Assembly: GCA_030149365.1 (NCBI GenBank)
Contig: JASBRP010000036.1
Location: 1 to 60,484, forward strand
DNA from: Solimonas sp.
GTDB taxonomy: Bacteria > Pseudomonadota > Gammaproteobacteria > Nevskiales > Nevskiaceae
DNA: 60,484 nucleotides
Direction of reading: 5' to 3'
The notes under the pieces are model-generated. The model worked only from the letters and a program-made list of their open reading frames with translations, had not been told where the DNA came from and made no database searches. Made by a program: the position numbers and the translations under genes. Shown here one piece after another: positions 38,921 through 47,586 of this stretch; position 1 is the stretch's first letter; each line of letters opens with the position of its first letter.

Positions 38921-39221
38921 CCGGGATTTTCCGCGGGATGCCCGGTATTACCCGCCAGGGCGGCGCCTGGAGGGTGGGGGCATGGGCTCGCCAAAATTAA
39001 GGACCGGGCGGGAGGCCTCCATCGGCGCCCCCGGATCGGCCGATACGTTCGTAATATAATCAATAACTAAGGGCGTAGCGCTGTTGGCGCGCGCAAATTC
39101 CGCCCCTGCCACTCGCAAGTTACGGGAAAACTGGAAATTTGTGAGGAAATCGATACAATACGCGCCCTCAAACGGCTCGGGAGGTCCCGGGCCGTTCAAT
39201 TTTTATTGGAAGATTCGAGAC
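38921..39221. promoter_or_regulatory. divergent promoter region between the HPt operon and rpsP
   Basis: 301 bp without a gene. It contains AT-rich -10-like hexamers facing rpsP: TATAAT at 39055-39060 and TACAAT at 39154-39159, the latter with CTGGAA 17 bp upstream. No clear -35 was found for the first. A terminator-like hairpin (39170-39205) lies just after the second. Nothing convincing is seen for the minus-strand operon. Confidence 0.4.
39170..39205 (+). promoter_or_regulatory. hairpin with U-run in the rpsP leader (possible attenuator)
   Basis: Arms AACGGCTCGGG and CCCGGGCCGTT (one G-T mismatch position) with a 4-nt loop are followed by CAATTTTT. It lies 17 bp before the rpsP ATG and after the nearest -10-like box, so it would be inside the leader mRNA. 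It could be an attenuator; alternatively it is a structured 5' end without regulatory role. Confidence 0.45.
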
Positions 39222-39470
39222 ATGGTAACCATCCGTCTTGCCCGTGCCGGCGCGAAGAAGCGTCCGTTCTACCACGTCGTGGCGACCGAGAAGAGCAGCG
39301 CCCGTGACGGCCGCTTCATCGAGCGCCTGGGCCACTACAACCCGAACGCCAGCGGCGCCGAGCAGAAGCTCGTTGTCGACTTCGGCCGCGTCGAGCACTA
39401 CCAGAAGAACGGTGCGCAGACCTCCGATCGCGTTGCGTTCCTGCTGAAGTCGGCCGCCAAGGCCGCCTAA
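39222..39470 (+). CDS. rpsP: 30S ribosomal protein S16
   Basis: An 82-aa protein, full length for S16. It begins [20 protein letters not shown], followed by the conserved [14 protein letters not shown] and the C-terminal SDRVAFLLK. The ATG at 39222 is preferred over the upstream extension because it matches the family N-terminus. It is first in the conserved rpsP-rimM-trmD-rplS operon. Confidence 0.99.
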   Translation: MVTIRLARAGAKKRPFYHVVATEKSSARDGRFIERLGHYNPNASGAEQKLVVDFGRVEHYQKNGAQTSDRVAFLLKSAAKAA

Positions 39471-39474
39471 GGCC

Positions 39475-40002
39475 ATGACGGCACGCCGGGTGACGCTGGG
39501 CCGCGTCGCCGGGGTTCACGGTGTGCGGGGTGGGATCAAGATCTGGTCCCTGACCCGCCCGATCGAGAACATCTTCGAGTACCGCCGCTGGTGGGTTGCC
39601 CACGGCGCGGGGTTCGAGGCCAAGGTGCTGGAAACTCACGTGCACGCACGTTCCCTGGTGGTCTACATCAGTGGAGCGGACGGGCAGCCGATCACGGATC
39701 GCGACATCGCCGCAGGGCTGATGGGCGCGGAAATCCAGGTGGATCGGGAGGCGATGCCGAGGCTGCCCAAGGGGCAGTACTACTGGTTCGACCTGATCGG
39801 CGTGAAGGTGGAGAGCACGCTGGGTGTGGTGCTGGGTCAGGTCGAGGACATGACCAGCAACGGCGCCCAGGACGTGATGGTGCTGCGGGATGGCGACAGG
39901 GAGCGACTGATTCCTTTCGTCAAGGAGCACATCGTCAAGGAAGTGGATCTGGAAGCGGGCCGCATCGTCTGCGACTGGCATCCGGACTACGATGAAAATT
40001 GA
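39475..40002 (+). CDS. rimM: ribosome maturation factor RimM
   Basis: A 175-aa 30S assembly factor. The N-terminal RimM domain has VTLGRVAGVHGVRGGIKIW, and the C-terminal PRC-barrel begins at about residue 98 with GQYYWFDLIGVKV and carries ERLIPFV. It starts 4 bp after rpsP and overlaps trmD by 11 bp. Its usual partner is ribosomal protein S19. Confidence 0.98.
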   Translation: MTARRVTLGRVAGVHGVRGGIKIWSLTRPIENIFEYRRWWVAHGAGFEAKVLETHVHARSLVVYISGADGQPITDRDIAAGLMGAEIQVDREAMPRLPKGQYYWFDLIGVKVESTLGVVLGQVEDMTSNGAQDVMVLRDGDRERLIPFVKEHIVKEVDLEAGRIVCDWHPDYDEN

Positions 40003-40729
40003 AGTCCTGACGCTGTTCCCCGAATGGGTGGAGCAGGTCACGCAGCACGGGATGCCGCGGATTGCGGCAGAACGCGGACAGCTGCAGCTGGTGACGCGCA
40101 ACCTGCGCGACTACAGCACGAACAAGTGGCGCAAGGTCGACGATCGACCTTACGGCGGTGGTCCCGGCATGGTGATGGAAGCCGAGCCGCTGGCCAATGC
40201 GATCCGCGATGCCAAGGCATCGGCGGAAGCGGCGAGGGTGGTGTACCTGTCGCCGCAGGGCGAGCGCTTCGACCAGCGATGGGCAGAGCGCCTGTCGCAG
40301 GAAGCGGGGCTGGTGTTGCTGTGCGGGCGGTACGAGGGGCTTGACGAGCGCCTGATCCGCTCGGAAGTGGATTTCGAGTTGTCGCTGGGCGATTTCGTGA
40401 TGTCCGGCGGTGAACTGGCGGCGATGGTGGTGGTGGACGCGATAGCGCGGCTGCTGCCCGGGGTACTGGGGCACGAGGGTTCGGCAGCTGCCGATTCCTT
40501 TTCCAGTGGCCTGCTGGACCATCCGCACTACACGCGGCCCGAAGAGTGGCGCGGGGAGCGGGTGCCGGAGGTGCTGCTGGGTGGTGACCACGCCAAGGTG
40601 GCGCGGTGGCGGTTGAAGCAAGCGCTGGGACAGACCTGGCTCAAGCGGCCCGACCTGCTGGACGGGCTGGAGCTGGACAAGAATCTAGAGGTGCTGTTGC
40701 GGGAATTCATCTCGGAACAGCGAACATAA
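39992..40729 (+). CDS. trmD: tRNA (guanine37-N1)-methyltransferase TrmD
   Basis: A 245-aa SPOUT-class methyltransferase forming m1G37 in tRNA, which prevents +1 frameshifting. The knot-region motifs are visible: YGGGPGMVM, LCGRYEGLDERLI, GDFVMSGGELAAM and the linker PHYTRPEEWRG, which carries the catalytic Asp/Arg neighbourhood. Its start overlaps rimM. Confidence 0.99.
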   Translation: MKIEVLTLFPEWVEQVTQHGMPRIAAERGQLQLVTRNLRDYSTNKWRKVDDRPYGGGPGMVMEAEPLANAIRDAKASAEAARVVYLSPQGERFDQRWAERLSQEAGLVLLCGRYEGLDERLIRSEVDFELSLGDFVMSGGELAAMVVVDAIARLLPGVLGHEGSAAADSFSSGLLDHPHYTRPEEWRGERVPEVLLGGDHAKVARWRLKQALGQTWLKRPDLLDGLELDKNLEVLLREFISEQRT

Positions 40730-40744
40730 GTGAGGTAGCTGACG

Positions 40745-41098
40745 ATGAATGCGAACAAGATCATTGCTGCGGTCGAAGCGGAGCAGATGACCAAGAAGGT
40801 CCCGGATTTCGGTCCTGGCGACACGGTCGAGGTCAAGGTGAAGGTGAAGGAAGGCGACCGCGAGCGTCTGCAGGGCTTCGAGGGCGTCGTCATCGCCATC
40901 AAGAGCCGCGGCCTGCACTCCGCGTTCACCGTGCGCAAGACCAGCCACGGCGAGGGTGTGGAGCGCGTGTTCCAGACCTACAGCCCGCAGGTTGCCGACA
41001 TCGTGGTGAAGCGCCGCGGTGACGTGCGCCGCGCCAAGCTGTACTACCTGCGCAACCTGTCGGGCCGCGCCGCCCGTATCGCCGAGAAGCTGGATTAA
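40745..41098 (+). CDS. rplS: 50S ribosomal protein L19
   Basis: A 117-aa protein, full length for L19, located at the 30S-50S interface. It carries [20 protein letters not shown] and ends in [18 protein letters not shown]. It is last in the operon and is followed by a strong terminator. Confidence 0.99.
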   Translation: MNANKIIAAVEAEQMTKKVPDFGPGDTVEVKVKVKEGDRERLQGFEGVVIAIKSRGLHSAFTVRKTSHGEGVERVFQTYSPQVADIVVKRRGDVRRAKLYYLRNLSGRAARIAEKLD

Positions 41099-41149
41099 TC
41101 CAGTCTCCGGGGCGCATCGCGCCCTGGTTCAGCGGTAGCAGGAAGCATC

Positions 41150-41183
41150 AAAAAGCCCGTGGCCGAATGGCCACGGGCTTTTT
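41150..41183 (+). terminator. Rho-independent terminator of the rpsP operon
   Basis: 10-bp GC stem GCCCGTGGCC / GGCCACGGGC with loop GAAT, flanked by five A and five T residues. Confidence 0.92.
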
Positions 41184-41246
41184 GCGTCTGCTGTCCAGCC
41201 ATGGATCTTCGCTGTGATGCCCGTCACCGTTATCGGCACACTCGCC

Positions 41247-41276
41247 TTGCGGTTATGTTTGTCTCAGTCCTACTAT
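41247..41276 (+). promoter_or_regulatory. candidate sigma-70 promoter of the DUF3015 gene
   Basis: TTGCGG (41247) and TACTAT (41271) separated by 18 bp, 57 bp before the ATG at 41334. Confidence 0.5.
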
Positions 41277-41333
41277 TCAGTGCGGCCCTTATTCAGGGCC
41301 GAGCCGGTATAACCCACTGAGGGAGATCAAAAC

Positions 41334-41810
41334 ATGAAGAAGCTGGTTCTGGGTGCGGTTCTCGTCATTGCGTCGTCGTCTGCTTTCGCGGAGGCCCCGG
41401 GCGGCCCGAACTGCGGCTGGGGCAACATGCTGTTCAAGGGACAGTCGGGCTTTGCTCCCCACTTCCTGGCCTCCACCACCAACGGTACCTCGGGCAATGC
41501 CACCTTCGGCATGACCACTGGCACCAACGGCTGCTCGGTTGACGGCAAGCTGACCTACGGCGGCAAGGAGATGGTCGGCGCGATGTTCGACGAATTCTCC
41601 GCTGACGTGGCGGTGGGCCAGGGCGAGGCGCTGAACGCCGTCGCCGTTGCCTACGGCGTTTCCAAGGAAGACCGCGCGGCTTTCGCGGCCCTGGCGCACA
41701 ACAACTTCTCCGTCCTGTTCCCGAGCGAGAACGTGACGGCTGACGAAGTCACTGCCAGCCTCGAGTCGCTGATGAAGTCCGACGCCACGCTGTCGAAGTA
41801 CGTCATCTGA
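41334..41810 (+). CDS. DUF3015-family secreted protein
   Basis: A 158-aa protein with a clear signal peptide (KLVLGAVLVIASSSAFA, cleavage after residue 19). The mature part begins with a glycine-rich GPNCGWGNMLFKG and contains a second cysteine in TNGCSVDGK, which may pair with the first. It matches the DUF3015 family, whose role is unknown; the family is common in gammaproteobacteria. A monocistronic unit: promoter upstream, terminator 46 bp downstream. Confidence 0.85.
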   Translation: MKKLVLGAVLVIASSSAFAEAPGGPNCGWGNMLFKGQSGFAPHFLASTTNGTSGNATFGMTTGTNGCSVDGKLTYGGKEMVGAMFDEFSADVAVGQGEALNAVAVAYGVSKEDRAAFAALAHNNFSVLFPSENVTADEVTASLESLMKSDATLSKYVI

Positions 41811-41855
41811 TCCCTGTGACGGCCGCCCTCGGGCGGCTGTCCCATGATCGGCATG

Positions 41856-41888
41856 GGCCCGGTATCGCAGGATGCCGGGCCTTTTCTT
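41856..41888 (+). terminator. Rho-independent terminator after the DUF3015 gene
   Basis: 11-bp stem GGCCCGGTATC / GATGCCGGGCC with G-T wobble and a 4-nt loop, followed by TTTTCTTT. Confidence 0.75.
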
Positions 41889-41903
41889 TGACCGCCTGAT
41901 GCA

Positions 41904-43778
41904 ATGCGCCCGCTGAAGCTTGCTCCCCTCCTGATCATTCTCCTGTTCCTGCTGATGCCGCCTGCACGTGCGGCGGATGACCCCTGGGCGCAGGCCCAGT
42001 CGCGTGAGCTGTGGCAGCGCAACGAGTGGCACAAGCTGGTCCACTACAAGCCGGGCCGCTGGGCCGGAAGCTGGCGCAGCCAGGCTGACGATCCCCGTTT
42101 CTTCCTGGCGGCCGATGGCGCCACCAATCCGCGCGCAGAACTGCAGGCCACGCTGGAAGCTTTCACCGCGCCCGCCAGCCAGGGCGACCAGCACGCGCAA
42201 TGCCGCTTTGTCGCCCGCCTGGCCTGGTTGCGCCGTGAGCTGACGCTGGGCGAGCTGCCGCAGCCCGACTGCGCCGAATACCGGGAATTCCGCTCACTGG
42301 TGCAGGCCACGCAGGCGGTGCTGGTGTTCCCCTCGTATTACCTCAACAGCCCCTCCTCGATGTTCGGCCACACCCTGTTGCGGCTGGACTCGGGTGCCGC
42401 CGACGGTGGCGCCGAATACCTGTCCTTCTCGGCGAACTTCGGTGCCCTGGTGGACCCGGGCGACAACAGCCTGTTCTACGCCTTCCGCGGCCTGACCGGC
42501 GGGTATCGCGGCCAGTTCGAGGTGGACCAGTACTACAAGAAAATCCGCGAGTACAACCACGGCGAAAACCGCGACATCTGGGAATACCCGCTCAACCTGA
42601 GCGCCGAGGAGACCGGGCGCCTGGTCGAGCACCTGTGGGAACTGCGCAAGATCAATTTCGCGTACTACTTCTTCGACGAGAACTGTTCCTACCGCATCCT
42701 GGAGTTGCTCGAGGTCGCCCGCCCCGGGCTGGACCTCACCAGCGGCTTTCCGCTGACGGCCATCCCGATCGACACCGTGCGCGCGGTACAAGATGCGGGC
42801 CTGGTGCGCGACAAGCACTTCAGGCCGGCGCAGGGCACGGTGCTTAAGCAGCGCCTGGACGACATGCCACCGGAGCTGTATCCCCTGGTCATCCAGGTGA
42901 GTGCGGACCCGGAGCGCCTGGACTCCCCCGAACTGCGCGCCCTGGACCCCGTGCTGCGTGCCCGCCTGATCGAAGCCGCCTACAAATACCTACGCTACAA
43001 GCAGACGGGCGAGGAGCGCGATGCGGAGATCGCGCAGCGCAGCTTCCGCCTGCTGCAGGCCATGCAGGCCCACGCGCCGGAACTGGCGCAGACCCAGTCG
43101 CCGGCCGATCCCCCCGCGTCGCCGGACATGAGCCACGGCAGCCGCCGGCTCTCGGCAGGCGCCTGGCGCGAGGAGCGGCAGGACTACCTGACCCTGGGCC
43201 TGCGCATGTCGCTGCACAGCCTGCCGGAGAACCGCGCCGGCTTTCCTGCCGGAGCGCAGATCAACATCGGCAACCTCGAGCTGCGCGTCGAGGACGACGG
43301 CGAGGTGGACATCAACCGCCTGGACCTGGTCGATATCCTGTCGCTGAGTCCGCGCGATCGCTTCTTCAAGCCGCTGTCCTGGGCCGTGAACACCGGTATC
43401 GAGCGACAGTGGGCGGGCGGACGCGAGCATCGCGTGGCACAGGTCAACGGTGGCGTCGGTGCCACGCGGACCCTGTGGGCGGACAATCGCGTCTACGGCC
43501 TGGTCACTGGCCGCCTGGAGCACAACTACGGTTTCGAGGATCCGCTGCAGCCCGCGATCGGCGCGCGCGGCGGTCTGCTGCTGGGGGGCGGTACGCTGAC
43601 CGCCGTATGGGAAGCGGGCGTGGACCAGTTCGCCAACGGCCAAGCCCGCACACGCGTGGACCTGCAGCAGAACCTGCGCCTGTCACGCAACCAGGCCCTG
43701 CACCTGCAGTTGCTGTGGCGCGATCAGCGGCCCGACGACACCCTGGCCGTCGGTCTGCGCTACCAGTACTACTACTGA
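41904..43778 (+). CDS. DUF4105 (Lnb N-terminal-like) periplasmic protein with C-terminal barrel-like region
   Basis: A 624-aa protein with a signal peptide (LLIILLFLLMPPARA). The DUF4105 core (about 115-330) has NSPSSMFGHTLLRLD with a conserved His, YKKIREYNHGENRDIWEYPL and YYFFDENCSYRILELLEV with a conserved Cys. These match the His-Cys catalytic pair of the Lnb lipoprotein N-acyltransferase family. The C-terminal third (about 420-624) is rich in alternating strands and ends LAVGLRYQYYY, which suggests an outer-membrane barrel or beta domain. The activity in Gram-negatives is not established. Confidence 0.82.
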   Translation: MRPLKLAPLLIILLFLLMPPARAADDPWAQAQSRELWQRNEWHKLVHYKPGRWAGSWRSQADDPRFFLAADGATNPRAELQATLEAFTAPASQGDQHAQCRFVARLAWLRRELTLGELPQPDCAEYREFRSLVQATQAVLVFPSYYLNSPSSMFGHTLLRLDSGAADGGAEYLSFSANFGALVDPGDNSLFYAFRGLTGGYRGQFEVDQYYKKIREYNHGENRDIWEYPLNLSAEETGRLVEHLWELRKINFAYYFFDENCSYRILELLEVARPGLDLTSGFPLTAIPIDTVRAVQDAGLVRDKHFRPAQGTVLKQRLDDMPPELYPLVIQVSADPERLDSPELRALDPVLRARLIEAAYKYLRYKQTGEERDAEIAQRSFRLLQAMQAHAPELAQTQSPADPPASPDMSHGSRRLSAGAWREERQDYLTLGLRMSLHSLPENRAGFPAGAQINIGNLELRVEDDGEVDINRLDLVDILSLSPRDRFFKPLSWAVNTGIERQWAGGREHRVAQVNGGVGATRTLWADNRVYGLVTGRLEHNYGFEDPLQPAIGARGGLLLGGGTLTAVWEAGVDQFANGQARTRVDLQQNLRLSRNQALHLQLLWRDQRPDDTLAVGLRYQYYY

Positions 43779-43801
43779 GCCGGGGACGCCGAGTGACGCG
43801 C

Positions 43802-44677
43802 ATGAATCGCCTGCTCCGCGCTCCGCTCCGTTCTTGCCAGGCCTTGATGGTCCTGTGGCTGTGCCTGGCATTGGGCGGCTGCACGGGCCTGTTCCTGTAT
43901 CCGGACCGTGTGCGGCACCTGCCGGACCGGGCGATCGGCACGCCCACCGAAGAGCTGTGGATCGCCGCACCGGACGGCAGCCGGATGCACGCGCTGTTCC
44001 TGTCGGCGCAGGCCCCCCGCCGGGCAACCGTGCTGTTCCTGCACGGCAATGCCGAAAACCTCAGCTCGCATGTGCATGCGGTGAGCTGGCTGCCGGCACA
44101 GGGCTACGCCGTGCTGGCGCTGGACTACCGTGGCTTCGGCTTGTCCCAGGGCAATGCCAACGTCGATGCCGTCCACCAGGATGCTGCCGCGGCGCTGGCC
44201 TGGCTGTCGGCGCAGGAACCCGCCGCCACCGGACCGCTGATCGTCTACGGCCAGAGCCTGGGAGGGTCGGTGGCCATCCGCCTGGTGGCGCAGGCTGATG
44301 CCGGGCAGCGGCAGCGCATCGCCGCCCTGATCGCCGACAGCGCCTTCTCCAGCTACCGTGGCATCGCGCGCGAGAAGCTGGCGCAGGTCTGGCTGACCTG
44401 GCCGCTGCAGGCGCCGTTGTCCCTGCTGATCTCCAACCGCTACTCCGCGCTGGACGTCATCGACCGTATCAGCCCAATCCCCCTGCTGTTGCTGCACGGC
44501 GAGAACGATGCCGTGGTGCCCTTCAGTCATTCTCAGCGGCTTTATGCCGAGGCCCGGGAGCCCAAGGAGCTCTGGCTGATTCCCGGGGGCAACCATATCG
44601 ACCTGACCCGCCGCGAGTCGGTGCGCCAGAGGCTGTTGCAGTACCTGGATGCGGCGACCGGAGCGGCCGCCCCCTGA
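43802..44677 (+). CDS. alpha/beta hydrolase lipoprotein (BEM46/YfhR-like)
   Basis: A 291-aa protein. The lipoprotein signal ends LALGGC (Cys at about 25). The alpha/beta hydrolase core has oxyanion segment FLHGNAEN, nucleophile elbow GQSLGGS, acid in LLHGENDAVVP and catalytic His in GGNHIDL. The triad is complete. The start ATG 43802 (or GTG 43793) lies 23 bp after the DUF4105 stop, so the two are probably cotranscribed. Esterase or thioesterase activity is likely; the substrate is unknown. Confidence 0.88.
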   Translation: MNRLLRAPLRSCQALMVLWLCLALGGCTGLFLYPDRVRHLPDRAIGTPTEELWIAAPDGSRMHALFLSAQAPRRATVLFLHGNAENLSSHVHAVSWLPAQGYAVLALDYRGFGLSQGNANVDAVHQDAAAALAWLSAQEPAATGPLIVYGQSLGGSVAIRLVAQADAGQRQRIAALIADSAFSSYRGIAREKLAQVWLTWPLQAPLSLLISNRYSALDVIDRISPIPLLLLHGENDAVVPFSHSQRLYAEAREPKELWLIPGGNHIDLTRRESVRQRLLQYLDAATGAAAP

Positions 44678-44713
44678 AGGGCTACAGCCCTGCCGCCGTC
44701 GCCGCGGCCAGGG

Positions 44714-44742
44714 CTTGATTGTGTTTTGGGCGACCGCATAAT
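44714..44742 (+). promoter_or_regulatory. candidate heat-shock (sigma-32) promoter of htpG
   Basis: CTTGATT and CCGCATAAT separated by 13 bp resemble the sigma-32 pattern (CTTGAA, then CCCCATnT). The same bases also read as TTGATT-16-CATAAT for sigma-70. It is 41 bp before the htpG ATG. Confidence 0.6.
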
Positions 44743-44782
44743 CGGTTTTGCCCGATCAACCCATACCTGTGAAGTACACGCC

Positions 44783-46663
44783 ATGACCACCGAGACGCGC
44801 CCCGAGAAACGCGAGTTCCAGGCGGAAACCCGCCAGATCCTGCAGCTGATGATCCACTCGCTTTACTCGAATAAGGAAATCTTCCTGCGCGAGCTGATCT
44901 CCAACGCCTCCGACGCCTGCGACAAGCTGCGCTTCCTGGCCTTGAGCGATGCCAGCCTGCAGGGCGGTGACGAACTGACGGTGGAGCTGGTGCCGGACGA
45001 GGCGGCCGGTACGCTGACGATCCGCGACAACGGCATCGGCATGACGCGCGAGGAGGTGATCGAGAACCTTGGCACCATTGCCCGTTCCGGCACGAAGAAA
45101 TTCCTGGAGTCCCTGTCTGGCGACCAGAAGAAGGACTCGCAGCTGATCGGCCAGTTCGGCGTCGGCTTCTATTCCTCCTTCATCGTCGCCGACAAGGTCA
45201 CCGTGCTGACCCTGCGTGCGGGCGCCACCGAAGCGGTGCGCTGGGAGTCCGACGGCGAGGGCGAATTCACCATCGAGCCCTCCTTCAAGCAGGACCGCGG
45301 CACCGAGGTGACCCTGCACCTGCGCGAGGAGGACAGGGATTTCCTGCAGTCCTGGCGCCTGCAGTCCATCGTCCGCAAGTATTCCGACCACATCGGCCTG
45401 CCGATCCGCCTGAAGAACGACAAGGGTGAATCCGAGACGCTGAACCAGGCGCGTGCGTTCTGGACCCGGCCCAAGTCCGAGCTCAAGGACGAGGACTACC
45501 AGCACTTCTACGAGCACCTCTCGCACGACCACCAGCCGTCGCTGGCCTGGGCGCACAATCGTGTCGAGGGCGGCAGCCTGGAATACACCTCGCTGCTCTA
45601 CATCCCCTCGCAGGCAGCTTTCGATCTCTGGGATCGCGAGCAGGGTCGCGGCGTCCAGCTCTACGTCAAGCGCGTCTTCATCATGGACAAGGCGGCGGAG
45701 CTATTGCCGCCCTGGCTGCGTTTTGTGCGCGGCCTGGTCGACACCGCCGACCTGCCGCTCAACGTCTCGCGCGAACTGCTGCAGGGCAACCGCACGGTGG
45801 ACAAGATCCGCGCCGCGCTGGTCAAGCGCGTGCTCGACCTGCTGGAGGATCTCGCCGAGAAGCGCCCCGAGGACTATGCGAAGTTCTGGCAGGCCTTCGG
45901 CGTCGTGCTCAAGGAAGGCCTGGTCGACGACCACGCCAACCAGGAGCGCATCGCCAAGCTCTGCCGCTTCCACTCCACGACGGAGACGGTCGAGCAGAAG
46001 GTCTCGCTGGCCGACTACGTCGCCCGCATGCCGGAAGGCCAGGACAAGATCTACTACCTGAGCGCCGAGAGCCTGGCCGCCGCCAAGGGCAGCCCGCACC
46101 TGGAGGGCTTCCGCAAGCGCGGCTTCGAGGTGCTGCTGCTGAGCGACCGCATCGACGAGTGGGTGGTCGCGCACCTGACCCAGTTCCAGGACAAGAAGCT
46201 GGAATCCGTGGCGCGCGCCTCCAAGGACATCGAGTCGAAGATCGAGACTGCCGACAAGGCACGCCACGAAAGCGAATACGCGGAGACCCTCAAGCGTCTT
46301 GGCGACGTGCTGCAGGGCCGTGTCGAAGCGGCGCGCCTGTCGGTGCGCCTGACGGAGTCCCCGGTGTGCCTGGTGGCCGGAGAGCAGGCGTTGTCGCGCC
46401 GGCTGGAAGAGATCCTGCGCAAGGCGGGCGAGGCCGTGCCCGGCAGCCTGCCGGTGCTGGAGCTGAACCCGGAGCATGCGCTGGTGCAGCGCCTGCGCGA
46501 CACCGCCGATGATGCGGCCTTCGCCGATCTGTCGGAGCTGCTGCTGGGCCAGGCCGTGCTGGCCGAGGGCGGGCAGTTGTCCGACCCTGCCGGTTTCGTG
46601 CAGCGGCTCAACCGCCTGCTGCTATCGAATGCGCCGGACGCTAACCGGATCGTGCTGGGTTGA
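44783..46663 (+). CDS. htpG: molecular chaperone HtpG (Hsp90)
   Basis: A 626-aa cytosolic Hsp90. The N-terminal GHKL ATPase domain has [30 protein letters not shown] and [11 protein letters not shown]. The middle domain has the catalytic arginine region ([12 protein letters not shown]). The C-terminal dimerisation domain ends [12 protein letters not shown]. Full length. The ATG at 44783 ([18 protein letters not shown]) is chosen as the family N-terminus. Its 3' end overlaps the convergent gene at 46641 by 23 bp. Confidence 0.98.
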   Translation: MTTETRPEKREFQAETRQILQLMIHSLYSNKEIFLRELISNASDACDKLRFLALSDASLQGGDELTVELVPDEAAGTLTIRDNGIGMTREEVIENLGTIARSGTKKFLESLSGDQKKDSQLIGQFGVGFYSSFIVADKVTVLTLRAGATEAVRWESDGEGEFTIEPSFKQDRGTEVTLHLREEDRDFLQSWRLQSIVRKYSDHIGLPIRLKNDKGESETLNQARAFWTRPKSELKDEDYQHFYEHLSHDHQPSLAWAHNRVEGGSLEYTSLLYIPSQAAFDLWDREQGRGVQLYVKRVFIMDKAAELLPPWLRFVRGLVDTADLPLNVSRELLQGNRTVDKIRAALVKRVLDLLEDLAEKRPEDYAKFWQAFGVVLKEGLVDDHANQERIAKLCRFHSTTETVEQKVSLADYVARMPEGQDKIYYLSAESLAAAKGSPHLEGFRKRGFEVLLLSDRIDEWVVAHLTQFQDKKLESVARASKDIESKIETADKARHESEYAETLKRLGDVLQGRVEAARLSVRLTESPVCLVAGEQALSRRLEEILRKAGEAVPGSLPVLELNPEHALVQRLRDTADDAAFADLSELLLGQAVLAEGGQLSDPAGFVQRLNRLLLSNAPDANRIVLG

Positions 46664-47015
46664 AGCCCAGGGCCAGCAGCGGCCGGCAAGTTTCAAACAG
46701 CAGATCGTAGGAGGCGCGCTCGGCGGCCATCGCCGAGCGCCGCTCTGTCGTGGACAGGTGAGCTCCTGCCGCCCGGTAGGACATGCTCACGCGCATGCGG
46801 AACATCGCCTGTCGCAATTGCTTGGCCCGCCAAGGGTGGGCGCGCGGCATGGCGGCGGTGCACTGCTCGATCAACGCCAGGGTTCCGCCGGCGGGTGGGG
46901 GCGGCGGCAACGGCCCTGCCATCGCCTGCAGCGACATCAGCGAGATCGCGACCCCGGCGAGTAATGCCGGCACGCGCGGTGACAACCTGTAGAACAGCCT
47001 GGAAGAGGGGTTCAT
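46641..47015 (-). CDS. secreted protein of unknown family, paralogue A
   Basis: A 124-aa protein with a signal peptide ([17 protein letters not shown]). After a proline-rich stretch it has a small helical domain with two cysteines: [42 protein letters not shown] and [10 protein letters not shown]. It shares this domain with the gene at 47142-47456 (pattern Q-C-x2-A-x-P, AMxRxRxSxSxR, LSxxExxSAxAxERxxY, CRP). No known family is recognised. A disulfide between the two Cys is likely in the periplasm. It overlaps the htpG 3' end. Confidence 0.7.
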   Translation of the reverse strand: MNPSSRLFYRLSPRVPALLAGVAISLMSLQAMAGPLPPPPPAGGTLALIEQCTAAMPRAHPWRAKQLRQAMFRMRVSMSYRAAGAHLSTTERRSAMAAERASYDLLFETCRPLLALGFNPARSG

Positions 47016-47109
47016 GAAACTCGGCCTGAAGCCCGGACTGTGAACAGGTTAACAATCCATGTTGCACTGCACAATGGCCAGGATGACAGGCGCGGCGGAA
47101 CCTGATTAT

Positions 47110-47126
47110 TCATTGAAAATCAATGA
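47110..47126. promoter_or_regulatory. palindrome between the two paralogous secreted-protein genes
   Basis: TCATTGA-AAA-TCAATGA: perfect 7-bp arms with a 3-bp centre, 16 bp after the paralogue B stop and 95 bp before the paralogue A start. It could be an operator for paralogue A or a weak hairpin. Function unassigned. Confidence 0.35.
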
Positions 47127-47141
47127 CTAAATCGTGAATCT

Positions 47142-47456
47142 TCAGATCAGGAAGGGCCTGCAGGCCGCCACAAGTTGCCGGTAGGCCCCTCGCTCGTTGG
47201 CGATGGCCGACTGTTTTTCCTCGGCGGACAACTGCCCGGGAGCCCGGCGCCAGGACAGGCTGAGCCGCAGGCGCAGCATCGCCTCGCGCGCGGCACGCCG
47301 CCGCCGGCTATCCGCCTGCGGCAGGGCCGTCTGGCACTGCGCCAACAACGCCACCGCCTGCGGCGGGCTGCCCGGCGGCGGTGCCGGCTGGGCCGCCAGC
47401 GCCAGTGGCAGCATCAGGCCGAGAAGCAGGCAGGGCAGGCGAGGGGCGAGGTTCAT
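47142..47456 (-). CDS. secreted protein of unknown family, paralogue B
   Basis: A 104-aa protein with a signal peptide (LLLGLMLPLALA, cleavage after AQA) and the same two-cysteine helical domain as paralogue A: LLAQCQTALPQA, EAMLRLRLSLSWR, LSAEEKQSAIANERGAY and AACRPFLI. The ATG at 47456 begins the signal peptide; a longer frame upstream lacks support. It lies 126 bp from paralogue A on the same strand, and a 7-bp-arm palindrome (47110-47126) sits between them. Confidence 0.7.
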   Translation of the reverse strand: MNLAPRLPCLLLGLMLPLALAAQPAPPPGSPPQAVALLAQCQTALPQADSRRRRAAREAMLRLRLSLSWRRAPGQLSAEEKQSAIANERGAYRQLVAACRPFLI

Positions 47457-47586
47457 GCGTGCTCCAGTATCCCAGGCCCGGAGTGCCCCGGCGATGGCAC
47501 ACGAGACCAGCCTATCGGCCGGCGCCGGCCGGCTGTCGCCGCTCTGCGCTAAGCTTTGCCGAAATTCAATGTGGATCAACGCTTCC

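Noticed and set aside
41121..41148. tRNA-like stretch (GGTTCAGCGGTAGCAGG)
   Set aside because: No acceptor, D and anticodon stems can be paired around it; it lies between rplS and its terminator.
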